A stretch of DNA of 64,000 nucleotides. Origin: Mortierella alpina (taxonomy: Eukaryota > Mortierellomycota > Mortierellomycetes > Mortierellales > Mortierellaceae). The position numbers and the translations under genes are program-made. The DNA lies in the NCBI GenBank assembly GCA_029449245.1, contig JANATF010000017.1, positions 1 through 64,000 of the forward strand. Reading direction: 5' to 3'. Below the pieces are notes generated by a model. It was not told the origin of the DNA and made no database searches. It was given only the letters and a program-made list of their open reading frames with translations. Every line of letters begins with the position of its first letter. Position 1 is the first letter of the stretch. Below, one piece after another: positions 32,065 through 46,960 of this stretch.

Positions 32065-32432
32065 GCTGATGGCATGAATTCACCCGACTCTTGTTGTTCT
32101 TGAGCCTGAGCAAGGTTGAATGGGTCGTTGACAGGCTGTCGAGTGGCACCACGTCTGGTGCAGAGAAGGAAGTTGGAAGTTGCGGCAAGGAAACGCGTGC
32201 AGAGTAGAGCCAAAAAAAAGAACATGAGCCAAGCCACTTTGCAGCCCGCCAACTGACAAAGAGCTGGCACCCATTTGCCACCACCTCACTAACATCCCGT
32301 ACCCGCTCTCTCTGCATCCCTGCTCCCAACGCCGGACAGTCTATTCACGCGCATCTCCCTTTTTACACCAAACTACCCTGCGACCAGGATACCCGTCTTT
32401 CGAAACACTCAACGGACCAAGGGAAGCACGCC
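32065..32432. promoter_or_regulatory. Shared divergent promoter region, EME1 / PCID2-like
   Basis: 368 bp between opposing start codons. An eight-A run (32212-32219) lies near the middle, and the PCID2 side is C/T-rich. Poly(dA:dT) tracts in fungal promoters exclude nucleosomes. Regulation in both directions is inferred. Confidence 0.5.
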
Positions 32433-34424
32433 ATGGCAGAGATCAAATCTTTCATTCGAGACACCAACGAGGCTTTCCGGCAACAGAACAAGGATGCAGT
32501 CTGCGAGCTGATCATGCTGGAGGAGGGGAACCCTCGCCTCGACAAACTCCATCAGGAACTGTACAACGTAAGAGCATCTACCGGCCAAATAGCAGAATCG
32601 CGTTGAAATGGCAGGACCTACGCCTTGGGCGCGTTGTGCCTTTCATATCGTTAGTCACCAGAAACGTCGCCAGAGCTACACTTGCACGCGTCGAGCAGTC
32701 TGGGTTATTATCTAGCATGACTCTTACAATCTATTGTCATGTGCAATACACGCTCTAGATGACTGTAGAGTCAATACGAGCCATGGTTCAGAACGAGCTG
32801 AGCAAAGGCCCTCGACCACTGAAGGATTTTGTGTCCAACTTCCTGATATTCACAATACATTCCGCGCTCGACACGTCCGCTCTACCAGAAGTATATGAAC
32901 TGCTTTCAGCATGCTACGGGTAGGAGTCCTCAGGAATAGTACACAGCTTTTTTTTTTGTGATACAACCCGAACGCAACGCACACTGACCATTCTCTTTTG
33001 TCGCGCTAGGTCCTTTCTGTCGCTGTACGTGGCTCAGGATGCTCAGTGGCTTACCCCGCTCTTGATGAATCTATCGTACTCGCTAGTCGACTGGGCGATC
33101 CTTGTAAGTATTTTCAGTAGTGGCCTGAGCCAGAACTCTTGAGCACCGGTCCTCCTCAGGTCGACGATGTTATCATACGTACATACGCTCACCTCTTCGG
33201 CGCCGTCAATATCACAGGCCGACAAGGAACACCCCAATGCCAAAGAGCTCAAGATCAGTGACGCGGCTGCCAAGCACCTTTCTAGGGCCTTCAATATGGT
33301 GATCAGCGACAAGTATGCACTCCCGGACCTGAAACGAATAGAAAGTTAGAAGCCAGATCATGGATTGATTAAGACTGACAGTGGGGTGTTTTTTTTCTTG
33401 CTTCCTGAATGACTTCAAGGACCGCCAACTCGCTAGAAGACTCCAAAAAGGTTGCCCTGTACTATCTGGCTAATCTCACGTTTCGCGTATATTTTAAGGC
33501 AAGTGAAAATCACGCATGGATTGGGATTAAAGGGTGAACTTGCTTTCAACTTTGACAATTAACCAGCGCACACCTCATCCAACAGCTACATTCGACGCGC
33601 TTGATGCCTACAATGCTTGCCAACATTTCAAAGGCGGGCGTCAGGCTCTCGGATTTCCCGATGAGCCAGCAAGTCACTCATCGGTATTACCTTGGACGCT
33701 ATTACCTCTATCAACTGGACCTTCGCCAGGCTGAGAAGGATTTGTCCTTTGCTTTCAGAAACTGTCCTAATCCGAACCAGGATGAAGGCGAGAACGAAGT
33801 CATATACCGGAACGGTCGTCTGATATTAACATATCTGACAGCATGTCGACTCTGCCTGGGACGGATACCGCATATTCAACTGCTACAGATGTATGATCTG
33901 GAATTTTGCTTCGCACCACTTGTCACTGCAGTCAAGAGGGGCGACTTGAGGCTCCTTCGGCAAACGCTCAATGCACCCGATCTCATGAGCTGGCTTGTCA
34001 AGAAGGAGATTTATTTCTTACTCAAGGAGAAACTAGAAGTTCTTTGCTGGAGGTCACTTATCCGCCGTGTCTGTATCGTCTCGAGAGGACCCGCGGACCC
34101 ACCTCAAACGCGTGTGTCGCTGGAGGTCCTGCTGGACATTGTGCGAGCACTGCTCATGGACAACACTTATGACATTTGGGATATCGAGAGCATCACAGCC
34201 TCATTGCTAGATCAGGTATGGCACAGGCAGTTGTGGTTTTTTTCAGCTGCGCCGAGCAGTGCGGTCCCCTTGCCGATATGCTAACGATCCTTATTCTCAT
34301 TCTACAGGGCTACATCAAAGGATACATCCACTCGCAAAAAAAGATCTTGGTGTTGGGCAAGACTAACCCTTTCCCCGTCGTATATTCTGTAGAAGTCATT
34401 GAGGATGTGGTCCAAATAGAATGA
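32433..34424 (+). CDS. PCID2/THP1-like PCI-domain protein (TREX-2 or CSN12-like)
   Basis: PCI-domain scaffold, probably in mRNA export with the TREX-2 complex at the nuclear pore. CSN12 is the close paralogue and cannot be excluded. Exons: 32433-32567, 32759-32919, 33010-33103, 33218-33312, 33420-33498, 33586-34215 and 34308-34424; total 1311 bp, 436 residues. The family signature QQVTHRYYLGRYYLYQ lies in exon 6, with the winged-helix PCI region following and LLDQGYIKGYIHSQKKILVL near the end. Intron 5 has a GC donor (GCAAGT after AAG at 33498). Its acceptor at 33585 was chosen over a nearer AG because only it restores YFKLHSTRLM. It is tail-to-tail with the prolyl-tRNA synthetase gene, 169 bp apart. 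Confidence 0.88.
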
Positions 34425-34593
34425 CAATCGTGCCCACACTGTTCACACACATTATTGATATTGTTTTTCAGCTGTATTGGGATATCTACGCTGTATGTGA
34501 CATGCCCACTGTCGTTTCTCCTCGCCCCGGAATAGTGGCAGTCTTCCAGACTTTGCTGTTCCTTTCCACCTTGTTGACCGCAGTTAAAAGTAA

Positions 34594-36982
<2,389 letters not shown>

Positions 36983-37421
36983 GGAGGTGGATGCGGGGCG
37001 GAGAGCGAGGGTGGGAGGAATAGACGAGTGGGATAGAAAGAGATGTGAATCTGCTGGCAAAGAAAAAATAACCAAAACAACAGACAGGGGCGATAGAGTG
37101 TGGGCAGGCGAGGCAATGGAATGGGGGCTGGTGATTGGATAGTTGACTTCTGATTTAAGGGGTCAGAGTGCCAGTATGGGGCTGTATGGTGGAAGTACGA
37201 TGTGATCCTATGAGGAATGAAGGTACTGTAGAAGGACGCAAGTGTGGAGGTGAGGGAAATGAGGATGAGAGGAAGTGCTGCGACTCAGTTTTATAGAGCT
37301 GAGAATGTGAATGGAGAAGCAGACCTCTGTCAACATGACTTTTTCTTGGCCCGCAGTGCGACGAGGCTGCGGGTGTATGCAAAATGAAATTTATATGACT
37401 CAAGGCTGCAGGTCGCCTCGG

Positions 37422-38666
37422 CTACCGTCCAAAGACATTTCCTAGGACGCTCTTGATCTTGCCTTGAACTGGTGCAGGTGCAGTCCCTGTTACGCTTCCT
37501 GCTGAACCAGTCTTCCCATCTAAACGACGCTGCTTAAACGCCCGACGTATCTTTCCATCACTAGACTCGGGTGTCGTACCACTGCTCGCTCCTTCGCCTT
37601 CGCTTGCTTTGCGCTTAGCAGCCTTCTTTTCCTCCATATTCTTGATCATCTTGGACTTTTCGATATTGGTCATAATAAACTTGTTCTCGCGCTTGGCTTG
37701 ATTGATCTCTGCTTGCAGTCTCTGTGCTCGCGATGCATTCTCGTAAGCTAATGGAGGAGGGAGTTTAAACACCTGTTAACGGGATGGACAGCGCAGACAC
37801 ACCGGAGTTGCCGCTCATGTTAGCCAGCTTTTGCACATACCAATCCTCTCCGTCAAATGATCCCACTTGAACTTTGACAGGTATTTGATGTTCCACATAT
37901 CGTCATGGTAGTAGCTGTTCTTGTTGCCTCCGATGATGGTCGCGTTCAAGGTCTTTGCGACCTGCTTTGCCACAGACTTGTCTAAAAATTCGACCCATCC
38001 TTCCGTGAAATTCTGCTTTTTGTTCCCGCCATACTTTTTGCGACGAGCTGCGACCTTGGCATCTACAAAGGAAAAATTCATATTGTCAACGGCCATGGCT
38101 ATTAGTAACGGATTAGAAGGCGATGGTTCTCACTACAGGGAGGCAGTTGTTATATTACCTTCTGGAGCCAAGTACACTCTGCCGAGCTCTCCAAACTTTC
38201 CAAGCAAATGTCGCAGTTTCACCGGCTTCATGAAGGGTGGGATCCTTGAAAGGTACACAATTCCCGTCTTCTCGCGAGCTGCTTGGAACTTTTCCAGAGC
38301 CTCAGGTGTCAAGGGCTTTACCCTCTTTTGCTTCTTTGTACCTCGCACCCGAGCATTCTTTGAGTCGTCCTCCTTGCCATCATCGAGCTGGAATCTAGAG
38401 TCAGTTGTCGATGCTGCCTGTCCCTGCAGCTCGTCTGGTCCGTCATCCTCGTCCTGTGAACTGTCATCGTCGCTCTCGTTCTGATCCAGGCCGAATACGA
38501 CAGCGTTCGTCTGTTTTGATTTAATCTTGGACGATGGTGTGGTTGTCTTCTTCTTGGACTTTAGCTGCGATGGCTGCTGCTCCTCAGAGTCGTATCCGGA
38601 AGCGTCCGAGTCGTTGTCGACTTCTGGAAGATTGAAGATGTCTTCTGCCTTGACCTTGGCAGACAT
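37422..38666 (-). CDS. ESF2: ESF2/ABT1-like pre-18S rRNA processing factor
   Basis: Nucleolar RNA-binding protein of the small-subunit processome, which in yeast stimulates the Dbp8 helicase during 18S rRNA maturation. Exons: 38666-38159, 38062-37841 and 37747-37422; total 1056 bp, 351 residues. The N-terminal third is acidic and disordered. A single RRM starts at [20 protein letters not shown] and is split by the first intron, with the ABT1-type long loop [20 protein letters not shown]. The C-terminal [15 protein letters not shown] helix and basic tail are typical of the family. Divergent from the PPIL3 gene, 367 bp away. Confidence 0.93.
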
Positions 38667-39033
38667 GACGTACGGATTAACGAGTGGGAGTCTCTTGAAT
38701 GGGGCAGGAGTAATAGGGATATGGGACGGGAGGAGTGGATGGAGACACGACGAAAGAGTGGGAATAGTAGTTCAGGCCCTTGCTGTGCTGTGCTTGTGTG
38801 CAGGTATGCTGTTGAATGCAGAGCAAGGGAAAAAAAAGAAAAAAAAAGGTGGCTGTCCTAGAGGGTTTGTTTTGATTCGTTATGAACGCCACCACGCCCA
38901 GCTGAAAGCGCATCTCGACTTCTCCACCCAGGCATCACTCGTTCGCCGCCCACTCTTGCCCATCCATCCATCCACACGCCCACCCGCTCATCCACAGGCA
39001 TACCCCGCTGCAACAAGGAAGCACCGCCTCAAT
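38667..39033. promoter_or_regulatory. Shared divergent promoter region, ESF2 / PPIL3
   Basis: 367 bp between start codons, with an A tract interrupted once by G (38830-38847) at the midpoint. CCATCCATCCATCCA and other C/A/T repeats lie on the PPIL3 side. Confidence 0.5.
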
Positions 39034-39834
39034 ATGGTACGGGACCAAAGGACTGCTAGAGCGGATGGCTTCAATGCCAAGCATGGCAGCCCGCAGCGTG
39101 AACATTGACTGACTTGGCCACACGTTCTCGTTGTATTGTCCTTTAGTCTGTCACTCTGCACACAGACCTCGGAGACTTGAAGCTCGAGGTCTTTTGCGAG
39201 AGCGTCCCCAAAACAGCCGAGGTATGGCAGCGCAATCAAAAAGCCTTTTTTGTAGATTGATGTATAAACCTGCTTAGACTCACCCCACTGTCCTATTGTC
39301 GATGTTAGAACTTTCTGGCCCTGTGCGCGAGTGGATATTATGACAACAATCTCTTTCACCGGAATATTAAAGGCTTCATGGTGCAGACAGGCGATCCCAC
39401 AGGAACGGGAAAGGGCGGAACGTCGATCTGGGGCAAAAAGTTCCCGGATGAACTGCGAGGCGGACTGAAGGTACAAAGGAAGAGCAGGACCATAGCCCTT
39501 GGTCACCATGCATTATCTATTGATGCATCTTTACTCCGAACAGAGTCCTTACAATTGCCTTTTTTTCATTGTCGGATAGCATACTGCTCGTGGGATTGTG
39601 TCCATGGCCAACTCGGGACCCGACACTAACGGATCGCAGTTCTTCATCACATATGACAAGCAGCCCCATCTCGATACAAAGTACACCATCTTTGCCAAGG
39701 TCATTGATGGAGCAGACACGACGCTGGATGCCATTGAAAAAATCCCTGTCGATGCCAAAAACCGCCCTACGCAGCCCATCCGCATCCTCTCCACCACAAT
39801 CCATGCCAATCCTCTCGCAGAAAGAGAACGATAA
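39034..39834 (+). CDS. Cyclophilin-type peptidyl-prolyl isomerase, PPIL3 type
   Basis: Single-domain cyclophilin, related to the spliceosome-associated PPIL3. It catalyses cis-trans isomerisation of prolyl bonds. Exons: 39034-39036 (the start codon alone), 39147-39221, 39309-39470 and 39580-39834; total 495 bp, 164 residues. The start [37 protein letters not shown] active-site region and [20 protein letters not shown] match the subfamily almost throughout. The first coding exon contains only ATG. The alternative of reading on into the intron gives a frame that ends after 25 codons without homology. Confidence 0.93.
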
Positions 39835-40790
39835 TACTCGGGCTTTGTAGCTTTTTCTTTCTTTACTTCCATGTTTGACATCCTGTACATTACCCTCTCG
39901 AACTTGACAAACTACCAACTGCAATGGTGCTGCTCCAAGCGAAACATTACTCATAGTAAAACACAAGCAAGAAGCTTTTTTTGTCTTCGCGCCGTTGCCT
40001 GTATCATCGTGTCGATCTCTGTAACGACGAGATCCATACCCGTACACAGTCAAGGTGATGCTGTCAATAATACGCGTGCGTGCTTACACATGGCATGGGG
40101 ATATGGTAGGCGAAACGTCCTGATATGCGCGGGGCAGAGATGTGGTAGCTAGAATGGAGGAAGGAGGAGGACAGGTCAAGAGGTGAGTGTTTTTTTTTTT
40201 CTTTTGCAGCAACCTTTGAGGGAGAGCGGAATGTGGACAACCAATCAGAGCGCAGGCTTCGTTGTCTCAGACATCAGACCACTCTGCCCCTTCAAGGGCA
40301 CCCAGAAAGTCCTTCGACGCTCCTTCCTCCTCACCCGCTGTCCCTCTTCATCCCGATGCTTGGTCAGGCAATGCCATGACTGACCAAGAACGCCATCTGC
40401 ACAGATCGCGCAATAACCAAGCCTATCGGCGAAGGAAAATATCATCCGATCTCATGTTAGCACTAAGCATTTGGACGTGCCACGGTCCGAAGTGTGTATG
40501 TCTGTATTTTGAGTGTATGTGCGTGTGTGTGGTGTGTGGTGTGCGTGTGTGTGTGTGTTGTGTGTGAGATAGAACAGCGCAAGTGCACGCGCGCGCTGCC
40601 CGCCTGTGCCCTTGGATCCAAATCATGCCACTTTTATGGAAGGAGCAAGACGAGGGCTCACAAACCCATTTTAACTTGGTGGGAGCCACTTCATTCCTTG
40701 CAGCAGCTCCCGCTGTCGTTGAGCAAGGCTGATCTGTCGACAGGGGGACAGGCAGAGGTTCTTTATCTCTCCTCCGGCCGGCTGGCTGTG

Positions 40791-40836
40791 TACTGTATCA
40801 ACTGTATCAACTGTATCAACTGTATCAACTGTATCG
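40791..40836. repeat. 9-bp tandem repeat ACTGTATCA, about 4.5 copies
   Basis: CTGTATCAA units repeat with no variation, then decay into CTGTATCGCTGTATG. Located about 320 bp upstream of the HMG-CoA synthase start. Confidence 0.85.
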
Positions 40837-41038
40837 CTGTATGTATCCTGTACAGACGCCACAGACTACTGTACGATCCACGCTCGACGCTGCACGATAA
40901 ACGAGGACGGACAGACGGGCTGACTGGCTGGACTGAATCGAGTCCCTGACACCACTCTAAAAAACGGACCCCGAACACCTCTTGAAAACATCATCCGATA
41001 ATTTTGCTCGTCTGCTTCCCTCGCTCCTCTGCCCGCTC

Positions 41039-41046
41039 ATAAATAT
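41039..41046 (+). promoter_or_regulatory. Possible TATA element of the HMG-CoA synthase gene
   Basis: ATAAATAT lies 108 bases before the chosen ATG, followed by a C/T-rich leader as in strongly expressed fungal genes. No sterol-response element was confidently recognised. Confidence 0.4.
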
Positions 41047-41153
41047 CCAGGCACCGCTCGCCAGCTCGTCCTTTCCTCGCCATGCCTCTCTCCTCTCACT
41101 CTTCTCTCGCCTCTTTCTCCTCACCCACCCAGCCCCACACCACCACTGCAACC

Positions 41154-42833
41154 ATGGTCGGATCCATCGCCAACAGCACCTTCCCCGCCAACGTCGGCAT
41201 CCACGCCCTCGAGTTCTACTTCCCCTCCAAGGTAAGCGCCATCCGTCTCATCTGCCTGCCCGCTAGATGCACGCCGCGCTGCTCTACATCCGATGCTCTT
41301 CAACACCGCCGCGTGATTGCATTGTCCACTGCTTCCCAGGCACTAATCCTCTGATGGCATCACGCCTGTCTCCTCATCCACCGTGTACAGTTTGTTGACC
41401 AGACCGAGCTTGAGCAGTTCGACAACGTCTCTGCTGGCAAGTACACCATCGGTCTGGGCCAGACCCAGATGGGCGTCTGCGATGACCGCGAGGATGTGAA
41501 CTCGATCTCGCTCACCGGTAAGGACCCTTAGCCTCAGCTCTTGCCTCCCAGTCCTGCTAACAAGGCTCCTTCAGCCATGCGCGCTCGGGATCAAGAAAAG
41601 TCGCGGATCCTGTGTGTGTTACCCGATCTGACCCCTCTGTTATCGTCTATTTTTATTGCTCCGATAGTTGTACAGAACCTGGTGGAGAAGCACAACATCT
41701 CGTTCAAGGATATTGGTTACCTCGAGGTTGGCACAGAGTCCATCATCGACAAGTCAAAGTCCGTCAAGACCGTGCTCATGTCTTTGTTCGAAGAGTCTGG
41801 CAACCATGATGTGGAGGGAATCGACACCAAGAACGCTTGCTACGGTGGTACCGCCAGTGTGTTCAACGCCGTCAACTGGGTCGAGTCCTCCTCCTGGGAC
41901 GGTCGCTACGCTCTCGTCGTCGCTGCAGATATTGCCTCCTACGCCGAGGGCCCCGCTCGCCCCACGGGCGGTGCCGGAGCTGTTGCGGTGCTCATTGGAC
42001 CCAACGCTCCCCTTGTCTTCGACCAGGGCGTGCGTGCGACTCACATGAACCATCTCTGGGACTTTTACAAGCCCGAGCTGGCCAGCGAATACCCCACCGT
42101 CGACGGACACTTTTCCAACACCTGCTACATCCGCTCCGTCGATGCCTGCTACAGCCTCTTCACCAAAAAGTTCTCCAAGCGCTACAGCCCCAACCCCGAG
42201 CAGTTGATCAAGAGCCAGGATCTCGACCACGTTGTCTTCCACGCTCCCAACTGCAAGCTCGTCCAGAAGGCTTACGGCCGTATGGCCTACAACGACATGC
42301 TCCAGGATCCCGAGAACGAGCTCTATGCCTCGGTCAAGGATTACGCAAAGTTTGCTCATACTGAGGAGTCCTACTACGACAAGGGCCTTGAGCGCGCCAT
42401 GATGCAGTTCACCAAGGCCGAGTACCAGAAGAAGGTCATCCCTTCGCTTTATGCCGCCACCAATGTCGGCAACATGTACACGGCCTCGGTCTGGGGTTGT
42501 CTCTCGAGCTTGTTGTCCGCCACTGCAGATGAGGACATTCTCAACAAGCGCGTCGGCTTGTTCTCCTACGGATCAGGATCGGCCGCCACCTTCTTCTCGC
42601 TCAAGGTCGTTGCTTCGACCGAAAAGTTCAGAGAGACCCTCCAGATCAAGACTCGCCTGGATCAGCGTGTCAAGGTCACGCCCCAGGTCTTTGCTGAGCT
42701 CTTGAAGCTCCGTGAGGAGACTGCCTTGCTGAAGGACTACAACCCAGTTGGCGATATCTCCACTCTTGCCAAGGGCACCTACTACCTCCAGCGCATTGAC
42801 GAGAAGTTCCGCAGGACCTATGGCCGTGCTTAA
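41154..42833 (+). CDS. ERG13: Hydroxymethylglutaryl-CoA synthase
   Basis: Condenses acetyl-CoA with acetoacetyl-CoA to HMG-CoA, the step before HMG-CoA reductase in the mevalonate and sterol pathway. Exons: 41154-41231, 41391-41517 and 41668-42833; total 1371 bp, 456 residues, the usual length. The catalytic cysteine is C126 in [16 protein letters not shown]. The conserved histidine is H260 in [25 protein letters not shown] and [15 protein letters not shown] are also family signatures. An in-frame ATG at 41082 would add 24 Ser/Thr-rich residues; the ATG at 41154 in ACCATGG context and the normal length favour the shorter form. 200 bp tail-to-tail with the next gene. Confidence 0.97.
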
Positions 42834-43033
42834 ACAATTGGACCACCCATGCGCTCTGTCCTTCTCCTCACTCTCCTACTCTCTCTCCCTCTCTATCCTC
42901 CTTGTACATTATCAAACAACATCTAATACATTTGGATATCATTTTCCCTCACCCAAAAAAAAAAAGTGTTTTCAATTGCAACGTGTCGACCAAGTTTAAA
43001 AGTGCTCAGCACAACTTTTTTTTTTTTTCCTAT

Positions 43034-45602
43034 TTACGCTTCGCGACCAAAGTTTTGCATAGCCTCTGCTGCTCGGACGGAGACACGGTCCATGATCAGG
43101 TCCTCCTTGGCTACACGATGACCCAGTCGTGCTGTCTCGTCCACATGCCCTGTCTTGAACAACAATGAATGATAGTCCTGTAGCTCCTGCTGAGATCGAG
43201 GGTCGACGAGCCTTGGCCCGTTTCCATTGCAGAGCCATGACTCTGAGGAGCAAGGGTCCATTGAGGAGTGGGACAGCGAAGCACTCTCTAGAGACCTTTC
43301 GATGGTCTCGGCTTCATAGACGAGTATGTCAGTGTAGGTGCCGGTGAGAGACTGAGAGAGCAGTGCAGAACGCGATACTGCAGCGTGCTTTGGTTGAGGT
43401 GACAGCGGCGCAGTGATGGCTGAGAATGCGGACGAGGTTGCCTTCAGCTGCGGCGATATAGAGGAGGATGGCTGCGAGGGTTGCGAGGGCTGCTGCTGTT
43501 GTTTCTGTGAATGGGACAGGCTGGCTAGAAAGGATATGGGATTAATGGAGGTGAGAGAGCGGCCAGACGGAGGCGCAGGCGGAGCGGTGGGAGTTGCCTT
43601 GGGCGACGAAGCTGCAGAACTGGAGCTGGAGGCAAGAGGTGAAATGGGAGGTTGTTGGGCTTGATGCTGGTGTTGCTGATCTTGGTGTGGATCCTGATGC
43701 TGATGCTGATGCTGATGTGGATGTGGATGCTGCTGATGATGCTGATGTGGATGTTGATGCTGAGGTTGATGCGGATGCGGATGCTGCGTGGGCGGCGGCG
43801 TTGCACTCCATCCTCTGAAGAAGGGATTATCCTTCCTGACTGCACTTGGACTGGGCGACCGTGGCGGCAGGATCGAGAGGTGGGGCAGCGGCTGCGCCTG
43901 GATCAGCGGCGAGGACGCAAGCGTGACGCTGGGCCGCGGCGTGAGGATCGACAGCGGGGGATACTGCGCAGGAGGCGCGGAGGATGACGGCAACACGACC
44001 TTGGAGGAGGTCGAGGTGGTGGACGCGCTCCCGTTGGCGCCAGCACCGCTGACCCGTTTGAAGAACATGCGCCTCGGCGTCCTGCTTGTTAATATCGAGA
44101 CCTCGTCGCCTGTGCCCTCGTTGGACGGTGCAAGAGCCGCTGCTGGGACGCCCTGTGTGCCTGACGCGTTGATGGCCAGCGCCTTCTTCTTGCCAAAGAG
44201 ACCGCGGCGCTTGACCTGCGGGCCATGGCACTCATGTGCACTGTCGGTCTTTTCTCCACCCGTGGACACCGGCATATTGCGTACCGACTCGGCAACCATC
44301 GTGCTGATGTTGACCATGGACTTGTTTGAACTGGAGAGCGTGTTTGCGCAGGTGGCACCGCTGGACGTCTGTGCGCTTGCCTCCAATGCATTGTCGCACA
44401 GACTTGGCCCCGCCCCTGCTCCTGCTCCTGCCCCTGTTCCTGCTCCTGCTCCTGCTCCTCCCGCTGACGCCAAACCCGCGCTCCGCCTGAAGAATCCCCC
44501 TGCCCACTGCTTTGCCCAGCCTACACGCTGACCAACAGCCCTCTTGGCCATGTTCACGTTCATCTTGCCAGAGTTCTTCATCAAGAATAGCAGTGCACAA
44601 TTGCTCGCAAAGAGAACAACCAAGAAAAAGTCGAAACTGCAGTACCGGACAATAAGCGTGTAACAAGTCAACATGAGCAGCGTCTTGCGTCTTTGCTTGA
44701 CAAACGACGTCTCTCTAACCACTGTAACGAGCAACGCAATCAGGTAAGCGACAGTTATCCTGCAAGTTTTGGGGGAAAAAAACCACCCCTGCGCTCCAAA
44801 ACTTACTTGCAAGAGTCATCTTGTTGCCCAACCTTGGATCTGGCTCTGGATATGTCAGCAATGCAATGAACTGGAAAGGAATGTCGAGGAGAGGATTGGG
44901 CTTCTCTTTCTCGTGTCTCTTTGGTAAAGATCCGGTAGGTGGGCCTTCAACCCAGCTGACCAATGCATCGAGAAGTGGGAGGGCATTGAGCCAGTGCGTA
45001 GGCCCATGACATTGATCACTCTTGCTCCCTGTGCTCTCGTCGTGTGTCTTATCAACGAGCTCTGGTGGTGTCATGCTGTTGGGACTCGCTGGCTGACAAT
45101 CGTCCGTTGCCTGAGAGTGGCGAGAACGCGATGGTTTGAGTGCAACGTCCAATCCAACCTCGGGCGTTTGCGGTCGTACAAGGTCGTGTAGTTCTTGATC
45201 TGGTCGGTAGTGTGTACAGTAGCTCTGATAGTCCCGCATTGACATGGCCGACTGAGGGCGTTCGTCGAGGTGCAAATAAGGCGCCAAAGGATGCACAGGG
45301 CGTGGGGAATGATGGCGCGGCCGAGGCTCTTGTAGGTGCGGATGGTGGTGATGGACCGCGGGTTGGGTGTCTGAAGGTACGGGCACTGAACTGAGAAAAG
45401 AGGATATATCCAGACAATCATCGTCCTCTTCATCTTCGAGCAACGCGCGATGGATGGCGGAGACAGTATTGATGTCTTCCAGAGAGACAGCCCTTCGCAG
45501 AAGACTCCTGCGTGCCTGGAGAGTATTGCCCTCTGCCATGTTTCTCCAGCGGTGCGATGCGGTCGATAACTGTCTTTCGCTCCTTGAGTTGTGGGTGGGC
45601 AC
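43034..45602 (-). CDS. Hypothetical membrane protein with low-complexity cytosolic regions
   Basis: Not recognised as a characterised family. Exons 45602-44807 and 44721-43034; total 2484 bp, 827 residues. The acceptor at 44722-44723 was chosen because it alone keeps the frame (MTLAMVRETSFVKQRRKTLL). Just after the junction comes a strongly hydrophobic segment, MLTCYTLIVRYCSFDFFLVVL followed by FASNCALLFLMKN, likely one long or two short membrane helices. The N-terminal part has an acidic patch and a conserved-looking IPFQFIALLTYPEPDPRLGN. The C-terminal half is Ser/Pro-rich with a His/Gln/Pro tract (alternating HQHP) around residue 570. The start may be 45602 or 45539. The compact hydrophobic core suggests a lineage-conserved domain of unknown role. 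Confidence 0.7.
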
Positions 45603-46960
45603 TGAGGACCCAACGCTAGTCTATGGGCGAAGTCGGTAATGTTTTCGGGGTTCAGGTGCTGAAGGATCGGGATGTTGGATGAAGAAGAGGATCGAGGAGT
45701 ATGATGGCACAGAACGAGAGGTTTGTCGCCTGTCCGAGGGCAGAGCGAGAAAGGAAGCTCAACAACGGGGGAAAAATGTTCAAGGATAACAAAATGCGAA
45801 AACAGCTGGACGCTCAGGCAGTGGAAAAAAGGAACGTGGAGCGCATGAGCTACAGAGAGCGCGGAGCAGAGAGCAAAAAGAACGAGATAGACGGAAATGT
45901 CGTGAAGAGAAGTGGAGCACAAAGAGACAGCAGACGTATTGTGCTCAGTGAAGACGAGGGGAGTGAGACGGAGCGGGCGCGAACAAAGTACGGTGGGAGT
46001 GGGAAGGAAAGGAAGGGGTGTACGAAAAGGGGCGACAGAGGCGAGAAAACGTTGCGGCATGACACGCACCAAGCATCCATTGACGAGTTTGCATAAAAGC
46101 CCATGATGCCCCTGGCCCTTCCCCTCAACCATGTTCGTATCGCCCATCTCGGCAAGAGTCAGGTAAGCGGCTGCCCATCCGAAGCATGCTGCAGCTGCAT
46201 CTGCCGCTTTAGTTTTTTTTAATGAGGATATCTCCTTGGGAGGCCACCGATGTCAATTAAGATAGAACGGATCCCATTCTGCCTTCCCTTGGACAGCGGA
46301 CCCTACCCTATGCCTGCACTCGCACTTCACAAAGGACAAGACTGGCTCTGAGTGAGAAATGCAAGGTCGAGCAGTACGAGGCAATGTGCCAAAAGGACAC
46401 GAAGTGTTGAACAGAGGACAAATTCATGCCATCCAATTGGTGGCCAAAAAAAAAAAAGGTTGGCAAGGCGCACGGTGCACAGCCTTACACGAACAGTACT
46501 CTGGTGATGGATGACAACCTTTTATTTGTTTCTATCTGCTGGAGCGTACAGTCAAGCTGAAGAGTGGGTGGAAAGCTGAATCCTTCGAGTTGAATTCAAA
46601 GTTTGATCCGCTTTGTGGAGGGAATGCAGTTTGGGAATAGATTATGAATATCGAACACGACGGTGGACAGCGCGGGAACAGGAAGGAGCATGGTACGAAG
46701 CAACCTTCCTACCGCCGTTGTCGTGAGGTGAGCAGGGGATGAGAGGGTGGAGAAACGAGGGAAAATAGATTTGTTGAAAATATATAACTGTACATTTGCA
46801 CTGATGCAGAGAATTCAAAGACAAAAAGACCATAAGGAACACAAAAGAGAGAGCAAAAGAAAGCGAGCAAAGACGGACGAGAGGGAGAGAGAGAAAATGA
46901 AGCATTTGAGCGAGCGACTAAAGTGTCAAGCGTGTCCAGAAAGCAAACAGAGCATCCACC
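45603..46960. other. Intergenic, no supported gene
   Basis: Open frames here are antisense or low-complexity. From about 45760 to 46100 the plus strand is purine-rich. Poly-A runs occur at 46448-46458. 46747-46960 probably includes the 3' untranslated region of EMG1. Confidence 0.4.

Larger units (their letters stand above)
39835..41153. other. Intergenic region upstream of HMG-CoA synthase
   Basis: Contains a T/G microsatellite at 40508-40566 with mixed GTGTGT and GTGTGGT units, a 9-bp tandem repeat at about 40791-40836 and a possible TATA element at 41039-41046. A short frame starting at 40262 (MSQTSDHSAPSR) is not supported by any known family. Confidence 0.45.

Noticed and set aside
40262-40567. 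101-codon frame upstream of HMG-CoA synthase
   Set aside because: The second half is translated T/G microsatellite. The first half has no recognised family and no clear splice partner.
45071-46147. 358-codon minus-strand frame overlapping the membrane-protein gene
   Set aside because: It overlaps exon 1 of the better supported gene in another frame and lacks any recognisable domain.
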